Program-made: the position numbers and the translations under genes
The notes under the pieces: generated by a model
Databases searched by the model: none
The model's input: the letters and a program-made list of their open reading frames with translations, nothing else
What the model was told of the DNA's origin: nothing
IMG/VR virus record: IMGVR_UViG_3300006928_000150
Location: 1-20,138 of that record
DNA: 20,138 nt
Reading direction: 5' to 3' (one strand)
Origin: a virus
Shown here: positions 11,743 through 20,056 of the stretch, piece after piece
Layout: each line of letters begins with the position of its first letter
How positions within the stretch are numbered: position 1 is the first letter of the stretch

Positions 11743-13191
11743 TTATTTAAACCAGTTTCGTATTTCTCCAAGAACCTCGTTGCTAATTTTAACTTTACTC
11801 AAAAGGTTTTGAAGGATTTTTTCATCAACAGTGTTCTTTGATACAAGGTCGATGTATGTGCAGCTTTTGTTTTGCCCTATTCTATGAATCCGATCCTCGG
11901 CTTGCACTCTAAGTTCTAAATCATAGGAATTAGAATAAAATATCATGGTACTCGCTTCAGTTAAAGTAATACCTCGACCACCTGTTTGTGGGTTAGAAAT
12001 GAAGTAGCGCAACTCAGACTCTGGATCTTGAAACCTATCAATTATTTTTTGTCTTTCGTCTTGTGGTGTTTTGCCGTAGTAAGAAGCCACAGACCGTTCA
12101 CCAAACTTATCAGCTATTGCTTTTTGTAACTGCTCAATGTCAGTTTGAAACACAGCAAAGATAACAACTTTGCCAGATGTTTCTTCTAGTAGGTCTAGCA
12201 CAGCACGTACTCGATTGTTGTTAAGAACAATTGTTTCACCGTCTTCGTTACGCAAACTACCAGCAACGACTTGTTGCAACCGCATGATCTGTGTCAAAAC
12301 ATTCATGGTGCTAAACACTTCGTTCTCTAAAACCATCAATGCTTTTTGTTTCATCGTGCCATACGCTTTTTTCTGTTCATCGGTCAGCTCAACATAACGC
12401 TTTGTATATACTTTGGCAGGAAGGTCTAGGCATTGGTCCTTAGTCTTACGAATGGAAAAGTCTTTGATGGATTCTTGAAGCTCCTCAAGCCTTTGAAAAC
12501 CTACAATTTGTTGAAAGCTGTGCGATCCCATGCGACGCGCTTGAGTGATTGCATAACGTGCGCTGAACGCATAATAACTACTGAACCCCAACAAGTTAGG
12601 CGACAGAAAATAACACTGGCTGTACAAATCCAACGGTGCTTTTGTAATGGGAAACCCTGTAAGGATTCTTCGATAGTCAGCTAGAGGTGCCAACTTGATT
12701 AAATGTTTTGTTCTTTTAGCTTTCGGATTTTTTATCGTAGTGGATTCATCAATGGCCATCATTGCATCGTGCGTAACCAAAAACTCTTCCACAAATTTAC
12801 ATGCTTTGACAGTAGCAAAAGCCTCTACGTTGACTAGAAATATATTTAGTATGCCGTCGCTGTCACCTTCGACCATTTCTTTGTAGTCCTTGAGCCATTG
12901 TTTAGTATGATTAGGCTGCCAAACCAAAACGTTTCTTTGTATGTGATCAGGCAAATGTTTGTTTACCTCATGCACGTCCCAGTTTCTTAAATTACCTTTT
13001 GGTGATACAATTAAGAGTCCAGAAATTTTTTCTTGGTCAAACAATATAGCAGCGTTGTCTAACAAGATTTTTGATTTGCCAAGACCCATTTCAAGGAAAA
13101 GTGCGTAAAGATTTTTGTGAGCACTCTTAGCTAAAGTTTCTCGTTGGTGTTTGTAAGGTTCGGTTTTGTAATTATACGTCTCTATATCCAT
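11743..13191 (-). CDS. SNF2-family DEAD/H-like helicase
   Basis: Superfamily 2 motifs appear in order: YKHQRETL (13-20, Q-like motif), EMGLGKSK (34-41, motif I, Walker A), AIDESTT (146-152, motif II as DEST), ILTGFPI (176-182, motif III), and RIHRIGQNKS (about 434-443, motif VI, typical of SNF2/Rad54 proteins). Such ATPases translocate on duplex DNA and displace proteins or remodel forks. At 482 aa it is a compact two-domain enzyme with no accessory domain. I chose ATG 13191 (MDIETYNYKT...) because AAGGA lies at a good distance; ATG 13200 and 13233 are in frame. It is transcribed from a promoter that overlaps the opposite replication-operon promoter. It heads the operon that ends with the large virion-type protein. 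Confidence 0.93.
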   Translation of the reverse strand: MDIETYNYKTEPYKHQRETLAKSAHKNLYALFLEMGLGKSKILLDNAAILFDQEKISGLLIVSPKGNLRNWDVHEVNKHLPDHIQRNVLVWQPNHTKQWLKDYKEMVEGDSDGILNIFLVNVEAFATVKACKFVEEFLVTHDAMMAIDESTTIKNPKAKRTKHLIKLAPLADYRRILTGFPITKAPLDLYSQCYFLSPNLLGFSSYYAFSARYAITQARRMGSHSFQQIVGFQRLEELQESIKDFSIRKTKDQCLDLPAKVYTKRYVELTDEQKKAYGTMKQKALMVLENEVFSTMNVLTQIMRLQQVVAGSLRNEDGETIVLNNNRVRAVLDLLEETSGKVVIFAVFQTDIEQLQKAIADKFGERSVASYYGKTPQDERQKIIDRFQDPESELRYFISNPQTGGRGITLTEASTMIFYSNSYDLELRVQAEDRIHRIGQNKSCTYIDLVSKNTVDEKILQNLLSKVKISNEVLGEIRNWFK

Positions 13192-13227
13192 TATTTTCAT
13201 ATCCTTCGTTATTCGTTTAAATATTTC

Positions 13228-13264
13228 TTGCAATCTATTGTACGGATAGTATAAGATTAGTCAA
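13228..13264. promoter_or_regulatory. Divergent overlapping promoters of the two main operons
   Basis: Plus strand: TTGCAA 13228-13233, 16-bp spacer, TATAAG 13250-13255, for the gene at 13267. Minus strand: TTGACT (complement 13259-13264), 16-bp spacer, TACAAT (complement 13237-13242), for the SNF2 helicase. The two share the same ~37 bp, so they cannot be occupied at once. Same layout as at 170-205. Confidence 0.62.
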
Positions 13265-13266
13265 CT

Positions 13267-13563
13267 ATGACGAGAGGACGAAAGAAAAAAATCATTTTGG
13301 AAATCTGTAGCAACAGACAAAACCAGTGGTTTATAAATTTCACCCCTCATCAGAGTTTCGGCGAATCTTTAGGTCCGTTCAACAGCTTGGATGAGTCATT
13401 AAGATATGTGTACACTATACTGGATGAACCAGAACACAGTGTTGAAGTCGTAGAGGTTAACAACGAAGGCCTTATATTTTTTGTGCCTGACTTTGAGATC
13501 AACTACGAACCGAAGAAAGAAGAAAACAATAACGTAATACCAATAGAACGAGGCAAAAAATGA
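13267..13563 (+). CDS. Hypothetical 98-aa protein, first gene of replication operon
   Basis: ATG 13267 lies only 11 bases after a -10 box and has no Shine-Dalgarno, so the message is probably near-leaderless. The protein begins MTRGRKKKIILEICSNRQNQ, a basic patch, followed by a beta-rich domain (WFINFTPHQ, GPFNSLDESLRYVYTILDE) and an acidic/Asn-rich tail ending VIPIERGKK. No domain is recognised. It overlaps the next gene by four bases (ATGA). Its place at the head of the operon suggests a replication-linked or regulatory role. Confidence 0.75.
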   Translation: MTRGRKKKIILEICSNRQNQWFINFTPHQSFGESLGPFNSLDESLRYVYTILDEPEHSVEVVEVNNEGLIFFVPDFEINYEPKKEENNNVIPIERGKK

Positions 13564-14123
13564 AAGAACTATTTGAAGAGAGTATAAGAAAACAGGTCGA
13601 GGATGTAAAAGAAACAGATGTCAAAAGTCTCAGCAACCTCTGTAATGACCTACTCACCCTTGAGGCGAAAATCGGAAACACTGAAGAAGAACTAAGACGC
13701 TATAAAGAACAGTCTAGGGAACTCAGTGAACAAGTAATACCTGATAAGCTCGCAGAGCTTGGAGTTTCTGACTTGAAACTATCAGACGGCTCTCGCATAT
13801 CAGCAGAACCATTTTATAGCGCACGAATTACAGCACAAAATTTACAGACAGCACATGAATGGCTAAGAGAAAACGGTCACGGTGACATTATAAAGAACAC
13901 CTTAACCGTTACTTTTGGTCAGGGAGAAGATGTGCTGGCCAAAGAATTGGTAGACCAGCTTGCGAAACAAGGCTACATGCCAGAAACAAAAGAAGCTGTT
14001 CATCCAAGCACCTTACGCGCTTTCGTAAAAGAAAGAATCGAGTCGGGTGATCCATCGTTTGATGTGTCAACACAGAAAAGTTTTTCTGTTTACACTGGCA
14101 AACGCACAAAAATAAACCGTTGA
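13560..14123 (+). CDS. Conserved coiled-coil phage protein before the SSB-like gene
   Basis: The N-terminal third is a likely coiled coil (about 5-60; LEAKIGNTEEELRRYKEQSR). After it come a short IPDKLAELGV segment, a DGSRISAEPFYSARI region, HEWLRENGHGDIIKNTLTVT, and a C-terminal HPSTLRAFVKERIESG. This layout, coiled coil then 'no-stronger-than-DG' strand and WLRENG helix, is common in phage proteins encoded next to ssDNA-binding or recombination genes, but their biochemical role is not established. The start ATGA overlaps the previous stop. At 187 aa it appears full length. Confidence 0.8.
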   Translation: MKELFEESIRKQVEDVKETDVKSLSNLCNDLLTLEAKIGNTEEELRRYKEQSRELSEQVIPDKLAELGVSDLKLSDGSRISAEPFYSARITAQNLQTAHEWLRENGHGDIIKNTLTVTFGQGEDVLAKELVDQLAKQGYMPETKEAVHPSTLRAFVKERIESGDPSFDVSTQKSFSVYTGKRTKINR

Positions 14124-14145
14124 ATAAATAAAGAGGAAATAAGAT

Positions 14146-14943
14146 ATGGCAACGAAGAAAAGTAATGGGACTTCTATAACGTCCCTATTTGAAAACATCG
14201 AAGAAAAAGGTTTCGGTGAACTCGGAGCGGAAGACCTTCGCACTCCACGAATCAGCATAGTCCAAGCGCTGTCTCCACAGAGACAAAAAACATCTAGTGA
14301 CTATCTAGCTGACGCGGAGGAAGGCGATCTGTACTACAGTGGAAGCAACATTGTCGTCAATGGCGACGAAGGTGTGCTCTTCCTACCTACTTACTACAGC
14401 AAAACACTCGTTGAGTGGGGCTTGCGTGAGAAAGGCGGAGGCATCAAAGGTGTCCACCCTTCGGATTCAGACCTTTTGAACCGATGCACACGCGATAGTC
14501 AAGGTAGATTGATTACACCAGGAGGGGAAACTCAACTGACTGTAACAGCCAACCACTATGGCTTCGCGCTTATTGATGACGTAGCACAAAAATGCGTTAT
14601 GAATATGACAGGATCGCAACTAAAACATTCGCGTGCGTGGAACACATTGATCCAAGGTACAAAGATGAAAGGAGCAAAAGGCATGTTTACGCCCCCAGCT
14701 TACTCGCATTGGTACCGTCTATCCACACAAGTCGAGTCCAATGATAGAGGTAGCTGGTACAGTTACCACATCACACAGGAGCGGGTGTTAGAGGAAAGCG
14801 AAAAGGATCTCTTTGCAGAAGCAGAAGAGTTCGCTAAGTTCGCATCTTCTGGTGCACTGGATCAGCTAGGTGGACCTAGCAGCAGTTCTAGTAGCAGTCC
14901 TGCGTTGGAACAGTCTGGTAAGAAAGCTGACTGGGAAGACTAA
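14146..14943 (+). CDS. Putative phage ssDNA-binding protein
   Basis: The 265-aa product starts MATKKSNGTSITSLFENIEE and contains DLRTPRISIVQALSPQ (30-45), then a beta-rich body (SNIVVNGDEGVLFLPTYYSK) and many aromatic residues (SHWYRLSTQ). The C-terminus has a flexible Ser-rich linker (about 244-252) followed by the acidic tip KKADWED. An acidic tail after a disordered linker is the hallmark of ssDNA-binding proteins, which use it to recruit replication partners. Its place directly before primase, helicase and polymerase agrees. The OB fold itself cannot be confirmed by eye. The RBS is GAGGAAATAAGAT. A strong hairpin follows at 14951-15015. Confidence 0.68.
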   Translation: MATKKSNGTSITSLFENIEEKGFGELGAEDLRTPRISIVQALSPQRQKTSSDYLADAEEGDLYYSGSNIVVNGDEGVLFLPTYYSKTLVEWGLREKGGGIKGVHPSDSDLLNRCTRDSQGRLITPGGETQLTVTANHYGFALIDDVAQKCVMNMTGSQLKHSRAWNTLIQGTKMKGAKGMFTPPAYSHWYRLSTQVESNDRGSWYSYHITQERVLEESEKDLFAEAEEFAKFASSGALDQLGGPSSSSSSSPALEQSGKKADWED

Positions 14944-14950
14944 ATAAAAA

Positions 14951-15015
14951 AGGATACCCCTCTGTGTATTGTGTATAGACAAATAAACAATAATTGAGTC
15001 CAGAGGGGTATTCCT
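14951..15015 (+). promoter_or_regulatory. Long intercistronic RNA hairpin
   Basis: ATACCCCTCTG (14954-14964) pairs perfectly with CAGAGGGGTAT (15001-15011), and the stem extends with AGG/TCCT around a one-base bulge. Inside, TATTGT (14967-14972) can pair with ACAATA (14987-14992). There is no T-run. It lies between the SSB-like gene and primase and may be an RNase III site, a stability element or an attenuator. Confidence 0.7.
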
Positions 15016-15032
15016 AGAGACAAGGAAGCTAT

Positions 15033-16625
15033 GTGAAAGAAAAAGCAGAAATTTTGATGAGCATTTTCTCTGGTTTAACTAGAGCACACGGAATTTATGA
15101 AATAACAGGAAAGCAAAAGAACACAGCGAAAGGAATTAAGAAAGAAGGCAGAGGAAAAACTCTGCATCAACCAGTTACAACAGAGCTTTGGCAAAAACAC
15201 GTTGCCGGAGAGGTATCAATAGGGATTATTCCTTTAACAGATGATGAAAAATGTTCTTGGGGATGTATTGATGTGGACGAATATCCCATTAATACAAAAC
15301 AAATTCTGAAAACAATCAGTGAAATGCAACTACCTCTTGTACCCTGTATGACAAAATCAGGCGGGGTTCATCTGTTTATGTTTACAAAAGAACCAATACC
15401 CGCGTTTAAGTTTCAAAACAAACTAGAAGAGATAGCGGCAGCAATGGGTCGTACAGGTGATGAGATATTTCCAAAGCAGTACGAATGGTCAAAGCAGTTG
15501 CCTCAAGAAAAGCAAACAGGAAACTGGTTAAACATGCCATATTTTTCTGGAGACGATACTACACGATACGCTCTCAACTCAAAGGGAGACGCTTTAAGTA
15601 TTGAAGAGTTTGTAAGGGTTGTAAAAAGAAGATCAATCAGCGAGGAAGATTTAGACAAGTTTGTTGCGATAAAGAAAAGTCGCAAGAAGCAATTAGACAA
15701 GAAGAATGGTTTGTGGGAAGAAGCTCCACCTTGTTTGGTACACATGAAACTAAACGGAGTTCCAGAGGGTACAAGAAACAACGCAATGCTAAATTACGGA
15801 GTATTTTTAAGAAAGGTTTATCCTGAAGGTGAAGAGTGGAAAGACAAACTACAGGAAGTAAACAAGACAGCTTGCACAAACGCTTTGTCTCACAGCGAAC
15901 TTAACTCAATCATACAAAGCTTAGAAAAAACCGATTATAAATATCAGTGTGGTAAAGACCCACTAAAAGGTTTTTGTCAGAGCGGTATCTGTATAACCAA
16001 AAGATACGGCATAGACGCATCACAAAGAGAACCTGTTTATGGTGGTCTTAGAAAGTACATGACTGATCCACCTCTTTGGCATTTAGATATTGATGGCCAA
16101 ACAATTGTTTTAGAAACAAAACAGCTTCATAACTTTTCGTTATATCAACAGAAATGTATGGAAGTTTTGAATATATGCCCACCTGATAAAAAGAAATCAG
16201 ATTGGGTTGCACAACTTAACGCATGGTTACAAGAAGTGCAGATAGTTGATGTGCCTTCTGATATGACAAAGAGAGGGGTGTTAAAAGACGCAATCTACGA
16301 GTTTTGCAGAATATCAGAGTCCTCTTCTCGTATGGCTTTGGTTTCTGGTGGCGTGTATAGACACGAAGAAGACAATTTAAAAGAGTGGTGGTTTACAGGT
16401 AGAGATGCAGTCATCTTTATACAAGAGTTTAAAAAAATGAGAAACATTAAAGAAGCAGAAGTGTTTACACAGTTAAAAGAAATGGGAGGACTTAACGCAT
16501 CTAAATGGGTTGACAAGGCTGTTGGAAACAAAAAGGTTTGGATTATGGATGTTAAAGAGATAAACGAAGATGCTGTGTCTTTAGATGATTTTAGACTAGA
16601 AACGGAGGACAAAGAATGGGAGTAA
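15033..16625 (+). CDS. DNA primase, archaeo-eukaryotic (TOTE-like) type
   Basis: The catalytic core shows motif I as CIDVDEY (Asp80, Asp82), motif II as SGGVHLF (109-115), and GNWLNMPYF (163-171), the signature of TOTE-like AEP primases. An N-terminal segment (LTRAHGIYEI, ELWQKHVAGEVSIGI) is also typical. Residues 234-320 form a primase C-terminal-like helical domain with four cysteines (234, 306, 315, 320), which may hold a metal or Fe-S centre. The last ~200 residues are an unrecognised, partly helical domain. The enzyme makes primers for the polymerase. The start is GTG 15033: the ATG two bases earlier is followed at once by a stop, and AAGGA lies about seven bases upstream. It overlaps the helicase gene by ten bases. 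Confidence 0.85.
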   Translation: MKEKAEILMSIFSGLTRAHGIYEITGKQKNTAKGIKKEGRGKTLHQPVTTELWQKHVAGEVSIGIIPLTDDEKCSWGCIDVDEYPINTKQILKTISEMQLPLVPCMTKSGGVHLFMFTKEPIPAFKFQNKLEEIAAAMGRTGDEIFPKQYEWSKQLPQEKQTGNWLNMPYFSGDDTTRYALNSKGDALSIEEFVRVVKRRSISEEDLDKFVAIKKSRKKQLDKKNGLWEEAPPCLVHMKLNGVPEGTRNNAMLNYGVFLRKVYPEGEEWKDKLQEVNKTACTNALSHSELNSIIQSLEKTDYKYQCGKDPLKGFCQSGICITKRYGIDASQREPVYGGLRKYMTDPPLWHLDIDGQTIVLETKQLHNFSLYQQKCMEVLNICPPDKKKSDWVAQLNAWLQEVQIVDVPSDMTKRGVLKDAIYEFCRISESSSRMALVSGGVYRHEEDNLKEWWFTGRDAVIFIQEFKKMRNIKEAEVFTQLKEMGGLNASKWVDKAVGNKKVWIMDVKEINEDAVSLDDFRLETEDKEWE

Positions 16626-18157
16626 CAAAATACTATGGTCCTCCAGGAACAGGGAAGACAACAACTTTGTTAAACATCATAGAGAAAAGCATTGATGAGG
16701 GCGTTGCGCCAGAGCGAATTGCTTTTATATCTTTTTCTAAGAAAGCAGCGGAGGAAGGTAAGACCAGAGCACATGTTAAGTTTGGTTTGACTTTTGAAGA
16801 GATGCCTTACTTCTGCACAAGCCATGCTTTTTGCAAAAGAGTTATGAGCATATCACATGTGGTAGGTGGCAGAGATGTGTTTGATTTTTTAAGAGAATAC
16901 GAGTTTAGACTTACAAAAGAATACCCTAACAACGCAAGAGCGATTAGGTCCGTGGTCCAAGATCCTTACTTCGACATCATAGAGCGCGCAAAAACAAACT
17001 GTCGGTCTTTAAAAGAAGAGCGTTTGTCCTTGGACGTTGAGCAAAGAAAAGGGGTTGTACCACACATGTTGGAACCGTTATCAGAAGCTTGGGAAGAGTT
17101 TAGGTTGTCTCGAACACCTGTTTTGTTTTCTTTTGCTGATATGATTGTGAGCTTTTTGGAAGATGGTACAGCACCGCCACTGGATCTTTTGATTGTAGAC
17201 GAAGCACAAGACTTAGCTGAACTGAACTGGCGTTTGGTTGACAAGTTGGCACAGACCACAGAGAAAGTTTACATAGCTGGAGACGACGACCAAGCTATAT
17301 ACGAGTGGAATGGAGCAAGGCCAGAGAGGTTTGTAAACTATGACGGAGATAAAATAGTACTAAATCAGTCCTATAGGATACCGAGCACTGTACACCCCAT
17401 TGCAAAAAGAATATCAGAAAGAATTGTTAGCAGAGAACCAAAAGAATATAAACCCAGAGAAGAGTTAGGAACAGTTAACAATGTATCATCAATAGAAACA
17501 CTACCTTTAGAAAAAGGCCAGTGGTTGGTTATGGCATCTTGCGATTACATGCTGACAGACACATCTAAGGGATACAACGTTAGAAAGTTTTTGATTGATA
17601 ACGGCTACCCTTTTGCTCACAACCAATACAGATACATTCCTTTAAGAATGGTTTCAGCCATAGACACTTGGAACAAGATAAAAACAGAAGAAGTAACTTT
17701 GGCAGAGCTTGATGATTTGTATTACTACTTAGGAAAACAAGGAGTAAAAAGAGGTTTTATAAGCAAGGTAGGACAAGACAAAGAACTGGGACACAAAGTA
17801 ACTTTACAAGAAGCCATGGATAACTATGGTTTGAAAGAAGAAATACTAGACAAAACATGGAAAGAATTATTTGACAAAAGCATAGACGTAGAAAGAAAAG
17901 CATTTATTGAAAAAGCAATGAACAATAAAGAAGACCTACATGGAGAACCGCGGATTGTTATTTCTACAATACACCAAGCAAAAGGCGGTGAAGCGGAGAA
18001 TGTAGCTGTGTATCTTGATTTATCGAAAGCACAGAAGCGTTCTTCAACACTACAACCCGATGGGCTACACAGACAATTCTACGTTGCGGTCACACGCACA
18101 ATAGAGAACCTGTATTTTATAAAAGCCCAAGATGATTACTATAGGTATGTTATATGA
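16616..18157 (+). CDS. UvrD/Rep-like superfamily 1 helicase
   Basis: Motifs in order: GPPGTGKTT (8-16, Walker A), FISFSKKAAEE (38-48, Ia), DEAQD (195-199, II), GDDDQAIYEWNGA (222-234, III), QSYRIP (251-256, IV), STIHQAKGGEAE (near 450, V), YVAVTRT (489-495, VI). This is a complete 3'-5' type SF1A ATPase, unwinding DNA for replication or repair; Rep/PcrA-like or Dda-like roles are both possible. At 513 aa it is shorter than UvrD (~720), as expected for phage versions lacking some 1B/2B insertions. It may stand in for the usual replicative helicase, since no DnaB is seen here. The RBS GGAGG lies inside the primase gene, and the stop overlaps the polymerase start (ATGA). Confidence 0.95.
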   Translation: MGVTKYYGPPGTGKTTTLLNIIEKSIDEGVAPERIAFISFSKKAAEEGKTRAHVKFGLTFEEMPYFCTSHAFCKRVMSISHVVGGRDVFDFLREYEFRLTKEYPNNARAIRSVVQDPYFDIIERAKTNCRSLKEERLSLDVEQRKGVVPHMLEPLSEAWEEFRLSRTPVLFSFADMIVSFLEDGTAPPLDLLIVDEAQDLAELNWRLVDKLAQTTEKVYIAGDDDQAIYEWNGARPERFVNYDGDKIVLNQSYRIPSTVHPIAKRISERIVSREPKEYKPREELGTVNNVSSIETLPLEKGQWLVMASCDYMLTDTSKGYNVRKFLIDNGYPFAHNQYRYIPLRMVSAIDTWNKIKTEEVTLAELDDLYYYLGKQGVKRGFISKVGQDKELGHKVTLQEAMDNYGLKEEILDKTWKELFDKSIDVERKAFIEKAMNNKEDLHGEPRIVISTIHQAKGGEAENVAVYLDLSKAQKRSSTLQPDGLHRQFYVAVTRTIENLYFIKAQDDYYRYVI

Positions 18158-20031
18158 GTTTTGTTTACAAACCCCCAACAGAATGGACTCCACCCGATGT
18201 CTTTCCAACACAACTATTAAAAGACGCAAAGGAGATTGCGATTGACTTAGAGACAAAAGATCCCAGTCTAAAAGAATTAGGCCCCGGATACATTCGTGGA
18301 GATGGAGAAGCCGTAGGTATATCTATTGCTTGCGACGGCTTTGCTGATTACTTTCCTTTTGCACACGAGTCAGGATTTAACTTTCCAAAGAAACGAGTTT
18401 TAGATTTTGTTAAAGACGTTGTATCAGAGCAACAAGACAAAGTGTTTCATAATGCAGGATACGACATAGGTTGGTTGAAAAACGAAGGCATAGATGTCAG
18501 CGGTAAGATTATAGATACCATGATCGTCGCACCTTTGATAAACGAAAACATGTTTTGGTACACACTAAACTCACTAGGAAGAGAATACCTACAAGAAGGA
18601 AAGTCTGAAGCAGAACTTAGGCAAGCGGCTGAAGAGTGGGGATTAGATCCAAAAGCAGAAATGTGGAGACTGCCTTCTGCTTATGTTGGAACCTATGCAA
18701 CACAAGATGCTGCTTTGACACTTAAACTTTGGAACCACTTTAAAATACATTTAGAAGACCAAAACCTTTGGAATGTTTTTGAACTAGAAATGAGAGTGCT
18801 TCCTGTGATTTTAGACATGAAGCAAAGAGGTGTTCGCGTAGATGTTGAAAGAGCTTCTATTCTTAAAAAGAAACTGATTGCTAGAGAAAAGAAGATTATA
18901 AAAGAAATACTCGATGAGTCTGGTGTTAAAGACATACAGCTTTGGGCTGCAAACTCTTTATCTAAAGTTTTTGATGCAATGAAGCTGTCATATTCTAGGA
19001 CTCCAACAGGTCTTCCAAGCTTTACCAAAGCGTTTTTAGAAAACCACACGCACCCAATAGCACAGAAGATAAGAGAAGCTAGAGAAGTAAACAAAACACA
19101 CAGCACATTTATAGATTCTATTCTAAAGCATGAGCACAACGGACGCATACACGCTGAGATCAGACAGCTGAAAGGTGAGTCAGGTGGCACAGTCACTGGT
19201 CGGTTGTCCATGAGCAATCCAAACTTACAACAAGTGCCTGCGAGAAACAAAGAGATAGGCCCTTTGATTCGGTCTTTGTTTTTACCAGAGAAAGGAGAGA
19301 AGTGGTGTTCAGCTGACTTCTCGCAACAAGAACCAAGAATACTTACACACTATGCCAGTCGGTCTAAGTACGATGGAGCAGAGGCTATTGCTGACGCTTA
19401 TCAACAAGGAGACGCAGACTTTCACCAAGAGGTTGCAAACCTAGTGGGTATCGACAGAAAGACAGCTAAGACAATAGGACTTGGAATTATGTATGGCATG
19501 GGCAAAGGAAAGTTAGCAGATCAGTTAGGTGTTTCTGTAGGCGAAGCATCAGACATATTAGCTAAGTTTAACACCTACGCACCTTTTGTTAGACAACTTG
19601 CTGACTCTGTGATGAGAAGCGCAAGTCAAAGAGGATACATAAAAACAATACTAGGAAGGCGCTGTCACTTTGATATGTGGGAACCACTTAGATACGGAAC
19701 AGGTAGACCCATGAAATACAAAGAGGCTGTGCATGAATACAACGGAGAAATTAAACGAGCGTTTGTTTACAAGGCGCTCAATAAACTAATTCAAGGTTCG
19801 GCTGCTGACATGACGAAGCAGTCCATGGTCCAGTGTTTTGAGGCGGGGTACCCCCCTCTGCTTCAAGTGCACGACGAGCTGGTGTTCTCAGTCAGGGATA
19901 AAGAGGACGTTAGCAACATCTGCAAACTCATGGAAGAAGCCGTTCCTCTGGATGTTCCAAACAAGGTTGATGCCGAGGTTGGAAAGAACTGGGGCGATTC
20001 TATGATCGCAAAAACCCAAGATATATCTTAA
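18154..20031 (+). CDS. polA: Family A DNA polymerase with 3'-5' exonuclease, Leu762 type
   Basis: The exonuclease domain shows DLE (Asp31, Glu33), HNAGYD (99-104) and YATQD (181-185), so proofreading is likely active. The polymerase domain has motif A ADFSQQEPR (Asp388), motif B RKTAKTIGLGIMYG (435-448) and motif C VHDE (His573, Asp574). There is no 5'-3' exonuclease. The residue matching E. coli Phe762 is Leu443 (codon 19480-19482); this site controls nucleotide selectivity and fidelity and varies between Phe, Tyr and Leu in viral polymerases. At 625 aa it is a standard phage replicative enzyme. Start ATG 18154 overlaps the helicase stop by four bases. It completes the SSB-primase-helicase-polymerase set. 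Confidence 0.97.
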   Translation: MSFVYKPPTEWTPPDVFPTQLLKDAKEIAIDLETKDPSLKELGPGYIRGDGEAVGISIACDGFADYFPFAHESGFNFPKKRVLDFVKDVVSEQQDKVFHNAGYDIGWLKNEGIDVSGKIIDTMIVAPLINENMFWYTLNSLGREYLQEGKSEAELRQAAEEWGLDPKAEMWRLPSAYVGTYATQDAALTLKLWNHFKIHLEDQNLWNVFELEMRVLPVILDMKQRGVRVDVERASILKKKLIAREKKIIKEILDESGVKDIQLWAANSLSKVFDAMKLSYSRTPTGLPSFTKAFLENHTHPIAQKIREAREVNKTHSTFIDSILKHEHNGRIHAEIRQLKGESGGTVTGRLSMSNPNLQQVPARNKEIGPLIRSLFLPEKGEKWCSADFSQQEPRILTHYASRSKYDGAEAIADAYQQGDADFHQEVANLVGIDRKTAKTIGLGIMYGMGKGKLADQLGVSVGEASDILAKFNTYAPFVRQLADSVMRSASQRGYIKTILGRRCHFDMWEPLRYGTGRPMKYKEAVHEYNGEIKRAFVYKALNKLIQGSAADMTKQSMVQCFEAGYPPLLQVHDELVFSVRDKEDVSNICKLMEEAVPLDVPNKVDAEVGKNWGDSMIAKTQDIS

Positions 20032-20056
20032 AATATACTGTAAAATAGGAGTCGAA

